Origin: Fonticella tunisiensis | GTDB taxonomy: Bacteria > Bacillota > Clostridia > Clostridiales > Caloramatoraceae | Reading direction: 5' to 3' | Length of the DNA: 64,000 nucleotides | NCBI RefSeq assembly: GCF_004364155.1 | Contig: NZ_SOAZ01000009.1 | Coordinates: 48,945-112,944 of the forward strand | Shown here: positions 19,867 to 29,434 of the stretch, in pieces | Position numbering within the stretch: the stretch's first letter is position 1 | How the letters are laid out: each line of letters opens with the position of its first letter | Notes under the pieces: model-generated | Databases searched by the model: none | What the model was told of the DNA's origin: nothing | What the model saw: the letters and a program-made list of their open reading frames with translations, nothing else | Program-made: the position numbers and the translations under genes

Positions 19867-19882
19867 TATTAAGTTTTCTTAA

Positions 19883-19911
19883 TTATATCAACTATCCATT
19901 TCCATGTCAAC
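19883..19911 (-). promoter_or_regulatory. Sigma-A promoter of metA S-box transcript
   Basis: Minus strand -35 TTGACA (19906-19911), 17-base spacer, -10 TATAAT (19883-19888): a fully consensus promoter. Confidence 0.85.
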
Positions 19912-19971
19912 TAAATTTTTGAAAATAATTGCCTTCTATCTTTTTTCGTAAGGGATTGAAATAAGCAAAAT

Positions 19972-20011
19972 AAAAAGAAGGAGGCAAAGGTTTAAATCTC
20001 TGCCTCCTTGT
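19972..20011 (-). terminator. Terminator after the YmaF-like gene
   Basis: AAGGAGGCA and TGCCTCCTT arms around an AT-rich loop, with CTTTTTATTTT following on the minus strand. Confidence 0.7.
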
Positions 20012-20083
20012 TAAATCATGATTGAAATTGTAACGGCGTATTAAAAAGATGGCCGTTCAATAATCAATCAAAGTGGAGTAACA

Positions 20084-20443
20084 TTATAATAATGGACTTT
20101 CGATAAGGGTTGCAAAAACAAACTCATGGAAATGGCCATCATCAATAGTAGTTTCTCCTTCAACAAAGTGTACATGCTTTCCATTTCCTACCGGTATAGC
20201 AGGTCCAGTTTCAACTCCCACTTCATGAAGATGATCGAAAAAGTCAGTGTTGGTTAAAATGGCATGCTTGTGGCCTCCACCAGGTAAAGGTATTACCTCG
20301 CTGGTAACTCCTGCAAAGCGGTGGTTGTGCCTTTCTTCCCCTCTCTCTGCTAGTCTTGTGCTGCCAAGGAATTCGTGTACATGAGTCTGGCCTTCTTTTT
20401 CTTCACGATAGTTTTCTTCTTGTTGATTTTTGTTATATGACAT
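20084..20443 (-). CDS. ymaF: YmaF-family His-rich protein
   Basis: The 119-residue protein is very rich in His, arranged as repeated HxH or HNHRFAG units (THVHEFLGST, HNHRFAGVT, GHKHAI, KHVHFVEG, GHFHEFVFATLIE). This is the YmaF family of Bacillus and Clostridia, whose function is not established; the HxH pattern suggests metal binding. It has no signal peptide. AGGAGGTGAT precedes the ATG, and it seems to be a single-gene transcript with its own terminator. Confidence 0.85.
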   Translation of the reverse strand: MSYNKNQQEENYREEKEGQTHVHEFLGSTRLAERGEERHNHRFAGVTSEVIPLPGGGHKHAILTNTDFFDHLHEVGVETGPAIPVGNGKHVHFVEGETTIDDGHFHEFVFATLIESPLL

Positions 20444-20504
20444 GATATCACCTCCTTTGGTCAGTACATAATATGTCGAAATATATTTGATGTTACTATA
20501 AAAG

Positions 20505-20542
20505 GTAAAAATCCGGATAAAGGCTTAGCTTTATCCGGATTA
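20505..20542 (-). terminator. Terminator after hslO
   Basis: AATCCGGATAAAG-CTAAGC-CTTTATCCGGATT is a 13-bp stem followed by TTTACC on the minus strand. Confidence 0.7.
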
Positions 20543-20566
20543 AAAGAATCTATACTTACAATTTTC

Positions 20567-21436
20567 CTACGCTTTTATTAACGCATCTATTTCTTCCCTT
20601 GTAAACTTATATTTCTGATTGCAGAAATGGCATTCTATCTGTATGCTTTCATCCTTTTTAAGGTCTTCAAGCTCTTCCCTGCCAAGGGCTATAAGGGCCC
20701 TTTCTATTCTCTCCCTTGAGCAGTCACAAACATAATCTGTTTCTATCCTTTCATGTATCTTAAGGTCCATGTCATCAAAGAGCATGTTCAGTATATCCTC
20801 TGCCGATTTTCCTTCTGCAATGAGGGAAGATAGCGGCGGAATTTCTTCCAGCCTGTAGGTTATAACGTCAGCAAGAAGCTCGTTTGCACCTGGCATCATC
20901 TGTACGATAAGTCCTCCTGCCGCCTTTATGGACCTATCCCTGTCAACCAGCACCCCAAGTGCAACGGCAGATGGCACCTGTTCAGAAACTGTAAAGTAAT
21001 ATGCAAGGTCATCCCCTATTTCTCCTGTATATATTGGCACCTGGCTCGTATATGGTTCCTTCAGTCCAAGATCCTTTATAACTGTAAGCATTCCATTTTT
21101 ACCTATGGCCCCTCCAACATCGAGCTTTCCCTTTTCGTTAAGAGGAAGGTCCACATAGGGGTTTGAAATATATCCCTTAACGTTTCCCCGTGCATCAGTT
21201 GATGCCACAAGATTTCCAGCTTCTCCACCGCCGTTCATCGTGACGGTGAGCTTATCCTTTTTTCCCTTTAGCATAACTCCCATTATGGAAGCACCTGTTA
21301 AAAGCCTTCCAAGGGCTGCAGAAGCAGTAGGACTTAAGTTGTGTATTTGCCTGGCCCTTTCAACCATATCAGTAGTTATTGTGGCAAAGAGCCTTATCTC
21401 CCCATCCCTTGCTGTTGCTCTTAAAACGTAAGCCAT
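20567..21436 (-). CDS. hslO: Redox-regulated chaperone Hsp33
   Basis: The 289-residue protein has the N-terminal Hsp33 domain (DGEIRLFATITTDMVERARQ) and the four zinc-binding cysteines of the redox switch at about C237, C239 (VCDCS) and C269, C272 (CHFC). Oxidation releases zinc and activates holdase activity. It starts 2 bases after the stop of the upstream methyltransferase gene, so the two share a transcript, and it is followed by a terminator. Confidence 0.96.
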   Translation of the reverse strand: MAYVLRATARDGEIRLFATITTDMVERARQIHNLSPTASAALGRLLTGASIMGVMLKGKKDKLTVTMNGGGEAGNLVASTDARGNVKGYISNPYVDLPLNEKGKLDVGGAIGKNGMLTVIKDLGLKEPYTSQVPIYTGEIGDDLAYYFTVSEQVPSAVALGVLVDRDRSIKAAGGLIVQMMPGANELLADVITYRLEEIPPLSSLIAEGKSAEDILNMLFDDMDLKIHERIETDYVCDCSRERIERALIALGREELEDLKKDESIQIECHFCNQKYKFTREEIDALIKA

Positions 21437-21438
21437 CC

Positions 21439-22182
21439 TTAATCCTCCTTTGATGCTATAAAAGTCGCCCTTGCAGTTTTATCATATACGGGCTTAAAAC
21501 TGTAGTCATCATATACCTCAACTCTTTTAAAGCCTGAAGCTTTTAAAGCCCCAATAATATGTTCAACTTCATATATTTTCTGTATATGATGTTCCTCCAT
21601 CCTTCTATACAGTTTACCCTCTTTGATAAAAAAAGTGATATACATTTCAATTATATCATCATCGACATAGTTATCCCATATGTAACATAAATCCTCCTCA
21701 TTCATTGTGAAGGTATTGTTGCCTATAAGGTTTCTCAGCTTATAGGATGTGCTTATATCAAATATAAAATATCCTCCTCTGCTTAAATGGTCATAGACCC
21801 TTTTAAAGCTCCCCAGAAGTTCATCCTCTTCAATTATATAGTTATATCCGTCGCAGAAGGATGCTGCGATGTCAAAATCTCTGTTTAAACAAAAATGTGC
21901 CATATCCTGGTTTAAAAAGTTTATCCTCATTCTTTTGGATCTGGCTTTTTCCTCCGCTACGGAGAGCATTTCATGGGATATGTCGATGGCAGTTACATCC
22001 AGGCCAGCTTCTCTGAGCCTTGTGGTCATATTTCCTGTTCCACACCCAAGCTCTAAAAGCCTTTTTCCTTTTATATCAATTCCCCTGGACTCCATATATT
22101 TTTTAACAAACTCCATCCATTTATCATAGTCTGCGTCAATGGTCATATCATATATTTCAGCAAGGCCTGTATATTGCTCCAT
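21439..22182 (-). CDS. Class I SAM-dependent methyltransferase
   Basis: The 247-residue protein has the Rossmann SAM motif LLELGCGTGNMTTRL (residues ~42-56), acidic motif II (VTAIDISHEML) and motif III/IV region FDIAASFCDGYNYI. The substrate cannot be assigned: such enzymes may act on small molecules or proteins. It is immediately followed by hslO. The 278 bases upstream separate it from the divergent manA. Confidence 0.85.
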   Translation of the reverse strand: MEQYTGLAEIYDMTIDADYDKWMEFVKKYMESRGIDIKGKRLLELGCGTGNMTTRLREAGLDVTAIDISHEMLSVAEEKARSKRMRINFLNQDMAHFCLNRDFDIAASFCDGYNYIIEEDELLGSFKRVYDHLSRGGYFIFDISTSYKLRNLIGNNTFTMNEEDLCYIWDNYVDDDIIEMYITFFIKEGKLYRRMEEHHIQKIYEVEHIIGALKASGFKRVEVYDDYSFKPVYDKTARATFIASKED

Positions 22183-22364
22183 TTACTCACCACCATGTAT
22201 AAGATTATAATGGCAAAATAATGTTATATCCTTTATATTATTATTTATTTTAACGCAAAAAGCAATCAGGTAAAGTAGACTATTATGCTGATTAATTCGG
22301 TTCAATGGAATATATTTTTTTACTTAAGCACTTTCTGACACCGTACTCTGCTGGAAATATTGAT

Positions 22365-22393
22365 TTGTGCAAATTCGAATAATTATATATAAT
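22365..22393 (+). promoter_or_regulatory. Promoter of manA
   Basis: -35 TTGTGC (22365-22370), 17-base spacer, -10 TATAAT (22388-22393), 67 bases upstream of the manA ATG. Confidence 0.6.
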
Positions 22394-22460
22394 TTAAATA
22401 AAGAATGAATTGAAACATAAGATTAGCGCAGACTTTAAACTGCTCATAAGGAGGAATATC

Positions 22461-23420
22461 ATGCTTTATCCGCTATTTTTCGAACCAGTATATAAAGAAA
22501 TAATCTGGGGTGGAAGAAACCTTGAAAAGGTGTTTAACAGGAACCTGCCTGAGGGCAAGGTTGCTGAAAGCTGGGAGGTATGCTGCCATAAAAATGGAAT
22601 GAGTATAGTTTCTAATGGAGAGTTTAAGGACAAATCCCTTGAAGAACTTATAAAGGAACATGGAGAAAGGCTCCTTGGAACAAAGGCATCATCCCTTGAC
22701 CGATTCCCACTTTTAATCAAATTCATCGACGCAAACGATAGGCTGTCCGTTCAGGTTCACCCGGGAAATGAATATGCATTAAAGGTTGAAGGCGATCTGG
22801 GTAAAACGGAAATGTGGTACATACTGGAGGCAAAGGAAGGTGCAAAGCTTATATATGGTACAAAGCCCGGAGTATCAAAGGAGGAATTTAAAAGAGCGAT
22901 AGAAAATGGCACCCTCGAAGACTATTTAAACTATGTGGACGTTAAAAAGGGAGATGTTGCCTTCATTCCTGCAGGTACGGTACATGCTATCATGGATGGC
23001 CTGCTGATTGCAGAAATTCAGCAAAACAGCGACACCACCTACAGGGTATACGATTGGAACAGAGTTGACAAAAACGGAAAGGGAAGGGAGCTTCATATAG
23101 ATAAGGCCCTTGATGTAATAAACTTTGACTTTAAGGGAGAGGTATCAAGGCCTGTTCTCAATGACTTCGAAGGATATTCAATTGGAACCCTGGTTACCTG
23201 CGATTTCTTTACCGTCGACAAAATCGTCATAAATGAAAAATACGTTGACAAAACTGACGGAACCTCCTTCTTCATATTTACAGCAGTTGAGGGGGAGGGA
23301 GAGATTATTTATGATGATCAGTCATATCCCATAAAGTCTGGTAATACATTTATGGTACCTGCTGATCCCCATGAGTTTACGATTAAAGGTAACTTAACAC
23401 TGATTAAATCCTATCTATAA
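22461..23420 (+). CDS. manA: Class I mannose-6-phosphate isomerase
   Basis: The 319-residue type I phosphomannose isomerase interconverts fructose-6-P and mannose-6-P. It begins YPLFFEPVYKEIIWGGRNLE. Zinc ligands lie in VQVHPGNEYAL (about residue 97) and GTVHAIMDG (about 171), with the active-site NSDTTYRVYDW region near 195. I chose the ATG at 22461, which has AAGGAGGAATATC upstream; the longer frame from 22410 lacks support. It is the first plus-strand gene of the window and ends at a bidirectional terminator. Confidence 0.94.
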   Translation: MLYPLFFEPVYKEIIWGGRNLEKVFNRNLPEGKVAESWEVCCHKNGMSIVSNGEFKDKSLEELIKEHGERLLGTKASSLDRFPLLIKFIDANDRLSVQVHPGNEYALKVEGDLGKTEMWYILEAKEGAKLIYGTKPGVSKEEFKRAIENGTLEDYLNYVDVKKGDVAFIPAGTVHAIMDGLLIAEIQQNSDTTYRVYDWNRVDKNGKGRELHIDKALDVINFDFKGEVSRPVLNDFEGYSIGTLVTCDFFTVDKIVINEKYVDKTDGTSFFIFTAVEGEGEIIYDDQSYPIKSGNTFMVPADPHEFTIKGNLTLIKSYL

Positions 23421-23426
23421 TTAATT

Positions 23427-23470
23427 CTCCGGTCTTTATAGGCAGTCGCCAAAGACCGGAGAATTTTATT
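23427..23470. terminator. Bidirectional terminator between manA and the spore protein gene
   Basis: TTCTCCGGTCTTT and AAAGACCGGAGAA arms form a 13-bp stem with TTTTATTTG on the plus side and AATTA on the other. Confidence 0.75.
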
Positions 23471-23696
23471 TGTTCCACCTTCTCCCGCTGTCCCTGTTAA
23501 GCTTCGTCATAATTCCCCCTATCCTTCCTGTCTCTTCAGACGTAAGACCATCCCAACCGCATTTTTTCACCTTATCCAAAAGGCCCAGTTCATCTGCTAT
23601 TTCGTACTTTATTTTTTCCCTCTCCATCATCTCAGGGGTAAGCTCTTTATTTGATTTAAGCCTGGCCTTTACCTTCTTTTTAAAAGGAGTTGTCAT
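23466..23696 (-). CDS. Alpha/beta-type small acid-soluble spore protein (SspF-like)
   Basis: The 76-residue protein contains the SASP signature KYEIADELGLLDKV, then GWDGLTSEETGRIGGIMTK. The family coats spore DNA in the forespore and protects it from UV and heat. The basic N-terminal extension (FKKKVKARLKSNKELT) is longer than in major SASPs and is like the SspF/minor type. Expression is expected from sigma-G; I did not locate its promoter. Confidence 0.9.
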   Translation of the reverse strand: MTTPFKKKVKARLKSNKELTPEMMEREKIKYEIADELGLLDKVKKCGWDGLTSEETGRIGGIMTKLNRDSGRRWNK

Positions 23697-23722
23697 AAAA
23701 TCACCACCTGTACAAAAATAAA

Positions 23723-23757
23723 ACTCCCCCTTGTATTATTTTTACAAGGAGGTTCTA
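23723..23757 (-). terminator. Terminator of the opp operon
   Basis: CTCCTTGTA-AAAATAA-TACAAGGGGGAG followed by TTTTATTTTT on the minus strand. Confidence 0.75.
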
Positions 23758-23768
23758 TTTTATACATA

Positions 23769-24767
23769 TTAATATAGGTGGCATGCGACAAAGTGCTCTT
23801 TATCAATCTCTTTAAGAGGAGGAGTTTGTTCAGCACAAACTGGTTTAGCATAGGGACATCTTGCCCTGAACCTGCACCCTGGTGCTGGGTTTATAGGGCT
23901 TGGTACTTCACCCTCAAGCATTATTCTCTTCCTGGTTCTTTCAACCTCAGGGTCAGGTATTGGAATAGCTGAAAGAAGTGCTCTTGTATATGGGTGAAGG
24001 GGGTTTCTGTAAAGCTCATGGCTTTCAGCAAGCTCAACCATACATCCAAGATACATAACCGCAACCCTGTCTGAAATATGCTTAACCATGGAAAGGTCAT
24101 GGGCAATAAATAAATATGTTAAACCCAGCTCCCTCTGGAACTTAATAAGAAGATTTACTATCTGGGCCTGTATTGAAACGTCAAGGGCTGAAATAGGTTC
24201 ATCGCACACAATGAACTCGGGCTCAATGGCAAGTGCCCTTGCTATCCCTATCCTCTGCCTCTGTCCGCCTGAAAATTCATGTGGGAAACGGCTGGCATGC
24301 TCCTTATTAAGGCCTACCATGCCTAAAAGCTCGTAAACCCTGTTCATTCTTTCCTTTCCTGAATACATTCCATGTATATCAATGCCCTCTGCGATTATAT
24401 CGCCAACTGTCATTCTTGGGTTCAAGGATGCATAGGGGTCCTGGAAAATGATCTGTGCCTGTTTTGTAAAATCCTTTCTCTGTTTTGCATTCATCCTGTG
24501 AACATTTTGACCCTTAAATAAAACTTCGCCGTCGGTTGCACCATACATTCCTATTACCGTTCTTCCGCAGGTTGTCTTTCCACATCCCGACTCCCCAACC
24601 ATTCCAAGGGTTTCTCCCTTTCTTATGATAAAGGATACGTCATCCACCGCCTTCAGTATGGCACCCTTTCCAATGTGGAAGTATTTCTTTAAATTATTAA
24701 CCTCTACCAGTACTTCACCCTTTTCTATATGATTGGGCATATCTCTATTTAAAACCCTTGCTTCCAT
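23769..24767 (-). CDS. oppF: Oligopeptide ABC transporter ATPase OppF
   Basis: The 332-residue ATPase has Walker A GESGCGKTTCGRT, signature SGGQRQRIGIARAL, Walker B FIVCDEPISALD, H-loop LFIAHDLSMV, and the C-terminal oligopeptide-transporter extension with Cys residues (CRFRARCPYAKPVC) that in relatives bind an Fe-S cluster. It pairs with OppD to power peptide uptake. Its ATG overlaps the oppD stop codon by one base (TAATG), showing translational coupling. It is the last gene of the operon. Confidence 0.94.
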   Translation of the reverse strand: MEARVLNRDMPNHIEKGEVLVEVNNLKKYFHIGKGAILKAVDDVSFIIRKGETLGMVGESGCGKTTCGRTVIGMYGATDGEVLFKGQNVHRMNAKQRKDFTKQAQIIFQDPYASLNPRMTVGDIIAEGIDIHGMYSGKERMNRVYELLGMVGLNKEHASRFPHEFSGGQRQRIGIARALAIEPEFIVCDEPISALDVSIQAQIVNLLIKFQRELGLTYLFIAHDLSMVKHISDRVAVMYLGCMVELAESHELYRNPLHPYTRALLSAIPIPDPEVERTRKRIMLEGEVPSPINPAPGCRFRARCPYAKPVCAEQTPPLKEIDKEHFVACHLY

Positions 24768-25789
24768 TATAAACCTCCTCCCGTTTCCACTGCTATTTCA
24801 TCAACCCTTGGTGCAAGCGGATGATGCAGCCAACATGACGCCTCATGGGTATCGCTTATCTTTGTTACAGGCGGTGCCTGCTCCTTACATATTTGCATGC
24901 AGTATTTGCAGCGCGATGCAAAGGGACACCCCTTAGGTGGAGCAATAAGATCAGGCGGCGTTCCCTGAATTGAAACAAGGTCCTCCTTTTTTTCAGAATC
25001 AAGCCTTGGTACTGCCTTCAAAAGGGACCATGTATATGGATGCCTGGGGCTGTAGAACAGTTCATCTGCATTGCCCCTTTCTACAATTTGCCCTGCATAC
25101 ATAACGATAACCTTCTGAGCAATATCTGCAACGACCCCAAGGTCGTGGGTGATGAGTATTATCGCGGTACCAAGTTTTTTTTGCAAATCCTTCATAAGCT
25201 CAATAATCTGAGCCTGAATCGTAACATCAAGTGCAGTTGTAGGCTCATCGGCTATAAGTATCTTCGGGTTGCAGGCCAGGGCAATGGCTATCATCGCTCT
25301 CTGCCTCATACCACCAGAGAACTGATGAGGATATTGATTTGCCCTGCTTCTGGCATTTGGAATATTTACAAGCTCAAGCATCCTAACGGCTTCTTCAAAG
25401 GCCTGCTTTTTATTCATACCTCTATGGATAATAAGGCTTTCAGCTATCTGATTTCCTATCTTCATCGTAGGGTTTAAGGATGTCATAGGATCCTGGAATA
25501 TCATGCTCACTTCAGCACCCCTGTACTGCTGCCATTCCTTCTTTGAAAACTTCAATATGTCCCTGCCATCAAACAAAATCTGGCTGCCTTCCTTTATTTC
25601 TCCTGGAGGAGTTTGTATAAGCCCCATTATACTCTTGGATGTAACTGTTTTTCCACATCCTGACTCTCCAACTATTGCAATGGATTCTCCCCTGTCAAGT
25701 TCAAAGGAAACTCCTCTAACAGACTGAACCTCCCCTGCATAGGTATGATAGGAAACCCTTAGATTTTTAACTTCCAGTAACTTTCCCAT
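24767..25789 (-). CDS. oppD: Oligopeptide ABC transporter ATPase OppD
   Basis: The 340-residue ATPase has Walker A GESGCGKTVTSKSI, signature SGGMRQRAMIAIAL, Walker B ILIADEPTTALDVT and the C-terminal CPFASRCKYCMQIC cluster. It is the partner of OppF; both motor sites look canonical. It follows oppC after 12 bases. AGGAGGTAGC precedes the ATG. Confidence 0.94.
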   Translation of the reverse strand: MGKLLEVKNLRVSYHTYAGEVQSVRGVSFELDRGESIAIVGESGCGKTVTSKSIMGLIQTPPGEIKEGSQILFDGRDILKFSKKEWQQYRGAEVSMIFQDPMTSLNPTMKIGNQIAESLIIHRGMNKKQAFEEAVRMLELVNIPNARSRANQYPHQFSGGMRQRAMIAIALACNPKILIADEPTTALDVTIQAQIIELMKDLQKKLGTAIILITHDLGVVADIAQKVIVMYAGQIVERGNADELFYSPRHPYTWSLLKAVPRLDSEKKEDLVSIQGTPPDLIAPPKGCPFASRCKYCMQICKEQAPPVTKISDTHEASCWLHHPLAPRVDEIAVETGGGL

Positions 25790-25801
25790 TTTGCTACCTC
25801 C

Positions 25802-26719
25802 TTATTGACGTAGTTTTGGATCAAGTGCGTCCCTTAGTCCGTCGCCGAGCAAGTTGAAAGCTATCATAGTTAAACATATTGCAGCTGCAGGGAAGAAAAG
25901 TTCATGGGGATAAAATTCGAATACCGTCTGACCAAAGGCTGCCATAGCACCCCAGCTGGTCATAGGAGGCTGTACTCCAAGACCTATAAAGCTTAAGAAA
26001 GCCTCAGCAAATATAAACCCGGGAATGCTGAAGGTAACGTAAACTATAAGCACGCCTATAGTATTTGGGATGAGATGCCTTGTAATTATTCTTCCCGGAT
26101 CGCTCCCAAGCGCCTGGGCAGCAAGAACATACTCGGATTCCTTAAGCTGCATTACCTGACCTCTGATGATACGAGCTATTCCAACCCATCCCGTTATAAC
26201 CAGTGCAATAATTAGAGAACCAAGACCCTGACCAAGTACCACGGAAACAAGTATAACAACTATGAGGTATGGAATGCTGTTTATAACTTCTACAATTCTC
26301 ATCATTATGTCATCCACAAGCCCGCCGTAGTACCCGCTTATGCCTCCATAGATACAGCCGACGATTACTTCAATAATAGTACCAATAATACCTATTGCAA
26401 TGGATATCCTTCCTCCAACCCATGTTCTTGCAAACATGTCCCTTCCAAGCTGATCAGTACCGAACCAGTGCTCCGCTGACGGCCTCTGATTCGATATGTT
26501 TGTGAACTGCTCATCGAATTTATATTTTGTTAAATATGGGCCGATTATAGTCATAAGCACTATTATCATAAGAATCGCCATGGAAAACATGGCTAATTTG
26601 TTCTGCTTTAATCTTCTCCATGCATCCTGCCAGTAGGTTATATTGGGTCTTAATATGGCCTCTGCATCTTCATTTTCACAGCCTATAATCTGAAACTTTT
26701 CCTTGTTTAGCTCTAACAT
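25802..26719 (-). CDS. oppC: Oligopeptide ABC transporter permease OppC
   Basis: This 305-residue inner membrane protein has an N-terminal OppC_N segment (WRRLKQNKLAMFSMAILMII), five further membrane spans and the EAA-type loop YVLAAQALGSDPGRIITRHLIPN that contacts the ATPases. The extracytoplasmic RPSAEHWFGTDQLGRDMFAR stretch is typical of DppC/OppC. Gene order B-C-D-F is the usual one. Confidence 0.94.
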   Translation of the reverse strand: MLELNKEKFQIIGCENEDAEAILRPNITYWQDAWRRLKQNKLAMFSMAILMIIVLMTIIGPYLTKYKFDEQFTNISNQRPSAEHWFGTDQLGRDMFARTWVGGRISIAIGIIGTIIEVIVGCIYGGISGYYGGLVDDIMMRIVEVINSIPYLIVVILVSVVLGQGLGSLIIALVITGWVGIARIIRGQVMQLKESEYVLAAQALGSDPGRIITRHLIPNTIGVLIVYVTFSIPGFIFAEAFLSFIGLGVQPPMTSWGAMAAFGQTVFEFYPHELFFPAAAICLTMIAFNLLGDGLRDALDPKLRQ

Positions 26720-26729
26720 AATCTCACCC

Positions 26730-27677
26730 CTATCTCTTTTCGCCTGTTACTCTAATTCTCGGGTCAATTACACCGTACAATATGTCAACAACCAAAAGCG
26801 ATATGATGTATAGTGCTGCAAAGAATATTGTAGTTGCCATTATCATGGTATAATCCCTGTTGTTAATGCTCTGCACATAATATTCACCAAGACCTGGGAT
26901 GGAAAATATTCTTTCAATTATAAAGGAACCTGTTATAACCCCCGCAATTTGCGGTCCAAGTATTGTGATAATGGGGAGAATTGCGTTTCGAATAATGTGC
27001 TTCCATATGATTGCAACGTTTGAAACTCCCTTTGCCCTAGCCGTAAGTATATAGTCCTGGTTTACTACATCGAGCACTGAAGCCCTCATATACCTTGCAT
27101 AGGTTGCAATACTTCCAAAGCTTAATGCTATTGTAGGAAGAATTGTAAATTTAAATCCTGAAGTCCAGACGTTTACCGTAGGCCATCCAACCGTCGGCAG
27201 AATACCACCTGAAAAGAAGTACTGCAAAAGTACGGCAATAACAAAGCTCGGAACTGAAATACCTAAAATGGCGATGAACATAACCAGGTAATCAATCCAT
27301 GAATTTCTCCTAAAGGCAGCCACTATCCCAAGAATTAGTCCTATTATCAGTCCAAAAGTCACCCCCTGAAGACCGAGCCTTGCCGATACGGGAAATCTCT
27401 CACGAATTATTTGATTTGCAGTTAGTCCTGGAGTTTCAATGGACTCTCCAAGATCTCCCTTAATTACATTTTTTAGATAATCTATATATCTCAAATATAC
27501 CGGCTTGTCCAAGCCGTATTTTCTCCTGATATTTTCCTGTATCTGAGGAGGCAATTTCTTGGCCTTAACGCTTATAGGGTCCCCTGGGATTGTGTTCATC
27601 AGGAAAAAGGTTACGGTTATAATTACCCACATGGTAAGAACCATATACCCCAGTCTTCTTATTACAAATCTGGTCAT
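26730..27677 (-). CDS. oppB: Oligopeptide ABC transporter permease OppB
   Basis: The 315-residue membrane protein begins MTRFVIRRLGYMVLTMWVII and carries NTIPGDPI and the EAA loop YILTARAKGVSNVAIIWKH. It forms the transmembrane channel with OppC. It is 72 bases downstream of oppA; a strong hairpin sits in that gap. Confidence 0.94.
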   Translation of the reverse strand: MTRFVIRRLGYMVLTMWVIITVTFFLMNTIPGDPISVKAKKLPPQIQENIRRKYGLDKPVYLRYIDYLKNVIKGDLGESIETPGLTANQIIRERFPVSARLGLQGVTFGLIIGLILGIVAAFRRNSWIDYLVMFIAILGISVPSFVIAVLLQYFFSGGILPTVGWPTVNVWTSGFKFTILPTIALSFGSIATYARYMRASVLDVVNQDYILTARAKGVSNVAIIWKHIIRNAILPIITILGPQIAGVITGSFIIERIFSIPGLGEYYVQSINNRDYTMIMATTIFFAALYIISLLVVDILYGVIDPRIRVTGEKR

Positions 27678-27703
27678 TTCACATCCTCCCTTAATAATAT
27701 ATA

Positions 27704-27739
27704 TATACTACAACGGGGTGTTCGCCCCGTTGTAGTATA
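27704..27739 (-). terminator. Strong hairpin between oppA and oppB
   Basis: ATACTACAACGGGG and CCCCGTTGTAGTAT form a 14-bp or longer perfect stem with a 6-base loop and no real T tract. Such oppA-proximal stems usually stabilise the 3' end of the oppA message and reduce read-through, raising the amount of binding protein over the membrane parts. Confidence 0.7.
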
Positions 27740-27748
27740 TTAAATCTA

Positions 27749-29434
27749 TTATTGTCTTCCGCTTGTATAAGCGTATTTAATTTCGTAATCCATTCCGAAT
27801 AATGGTGCCTGGAAGCCCTTTACGTAATTCTGCAGGAACAGGTGCTTATCCCTGTATGCCACTGGAGCTATACCTGCGTCCTTAACAACGAGTATCTCTT
27901 CCATTTGTTTGAATAGTTCAAGTCTCTTGTTGAAGTCAGCTTCCTTTCTAACCTTGTCAACAAGAGCGTCATAATCCTTGTTGCTCCACTTTCCTGGGTT
28001 ATTACCATTTCCTGTTGTAAACATATCGAAGAAGGTCATCGGATCGTTGTAGTCACCTGCCCAGCCCATTGCACTTATTTGATATTCTCCTCTGTCTACT
28101 CTATCGACGAATTGTGGGAAGTCTGAAGTTGACTCAATCTTAATCTTCACTCCAAGCTTTGTTTCCCACTGCTTCTGATACCATTCATCGAGGGTTCTTG
28201 TAAGTGTATCCGTTCCTGATGAGAGATATAAGAACTCATACTGCTTGTTTGGATCAAGTCCAAGGTCCTTTAATCCTTCCTGGAACAGTGCCTTTGGATC
28301 CTTGTACTGCTCCATGGCGGCCTTTAGAGGCTCCGGAACTTCCTTTCTGTATTCCTTATCCCCATTTAACAGTGCATATGGAGCCCATCCATAGGCAGCA
28401 TAGTATCTCTTCATTACATTCTTTACATAGTCTTCCCTATCAAGTGCAAGGGAGAATGCAAGCCTTACCTTCGGGCTTGAAAATACCTTTGACTTATCGT
28501 TTACGTTAAAGAATACGTATGTTGATGATGGTGCATATCCTGTCATGTATGCAATCTGTCCCTTTTGAGCCTGTTCCTTATACTTTGTGAGGTATTCTCC
28601 TCTGGCTCCTACTGCGTCAAGCTGTTTTGTTTCAAACATCTTCATCCTTGAAGCTTCTTCCTTTACAACCTGGAAGTTAACGGTTTGAAGTTTAACGCTT
28701 TTTGCATCCCAATACTTTTCATTCTTCTTAAGAACAACCTTTGAACCCTTTACCCACTGTTCAACTACGAATGGTCCGTTGTATACAAGCTTGGCTGGAT
28801 CCTGTCCATATGTTTCTCCAGCTGCCTCAACGATATCCTTTCTTAGAGGAACAAGGTTTTTAAATGCAACGATTTGATCAAAATATGGAACAGGGTTGTT
28901 TAAAGTTACCTGAAGCGTCTTCTCGTCGATAACTTTAATCCCAACATCCTCTGCCTTTGCATTACCAGCGTTATATTCTGCAGCGTTCTTTATATCAAAT
29001 ATGAAGTATGCATAATCCGATGCAGTATTTGGGTCGAGCAACCTGAGCCATGCATATTTAAAGTCTTCAGCTGTTACCTTCTTACCATCTGACCAGCTAT
29101 AGTCCCTTAAATGGAATGTCCATGTAAGGCCATCCTCTGACTTGTCAATCTTTTCTGCCCCGGCAAGTTCAACCTTATCCTTCTGTCCATCGTTTGTTAT
29201 TCTTGTCATACCCTCCATTACTTCGCCAATTATCTGGCCTGAATATGAGTCTGTAGCCTTTGAGCTGTCAAGAGTCTTAACATCGGCTGGAAGGATAAGA
29301 TTTAAGTACTGATCCTTATCAATCTTATCATTTGAGTTGTTGCCTGCCTGCTGGCTTTTGCCGCATCCAGTCAGCCCTACTGAAAGAGCAAGCACAAATG
29401 CAACCACGGCAGCAAACATTTTTTTGCTTTTCAT
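27749..29434 (-). CDS. oppA: Oligopeptide-binding lipoprotein OppA
   Basis: The 561-residue solute-binding protein of family 5 has a lipoprotein signal peptide (FVLALSVGLTGCGKSQ, lipobox LTGC with lipidated Cys at about residue 24). The SBP_bac_5 domain (LPADVKTLDSSKATDSYSGQ, then TWTFHLRDYSWSDGKKVTAE) spans most of the mature protein. It captures extracellular peptides. Two ATGs are possible: I prefer 29434 (GGGGG 9 bases upstream) over 29440. It is the first gene of the operon, with a leader of about 400 bases from the promoter. Confidence 0.93.
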   Translation of the reverse strand: MKSKKMFAAVVAFVLALSVGLTGCGKSQQAGNNSNDKIDKDQYLNLILPADVKTLDSSKATDSYSGQIIGEVMEGMTRITNDGQKDKVELAGAEKIDKSEDGLTWTFHLRDYSWSDGKKVTAEDFKYAWLRLLDPNTASDYAYFIFDIKNAAEYNAGNAKAEDVGIKVIDEKTLQVTLNNPVPYFDQIVAFKNLVPLRKDIVEAAGETYGQDPAKLVYNGPFVVEQWVKGSKVVLKKNEKYWDAKSVKLQTVNFQVVKEEASRMKMFETKQLDAVGARGEYLTKYKEQAQKGQIAYMTGYAPSSTYVFFNVNDKSKVFSSPKVRLAFSLALDREDYVKNVMKRYYAAYGWAPYALLNGDKEYRKEVPEPLKAAMEQYKDPKALFQEGLKDLGLDPNKQYEFLYLSSGTDTLTRTLDEWYQKQWETKLGVKIKIESTSDFPQFVDRVDRGEYQISAMGWAGDYNDPMTFFDMFTTGNGNNPGKWSNKDYDALVDKVRKEADFNKRLELFKQMEEILVVKDAGIAPVAYRDKHLFLQNYVKGFQAPLFGMDYEIKYAYTSGRQ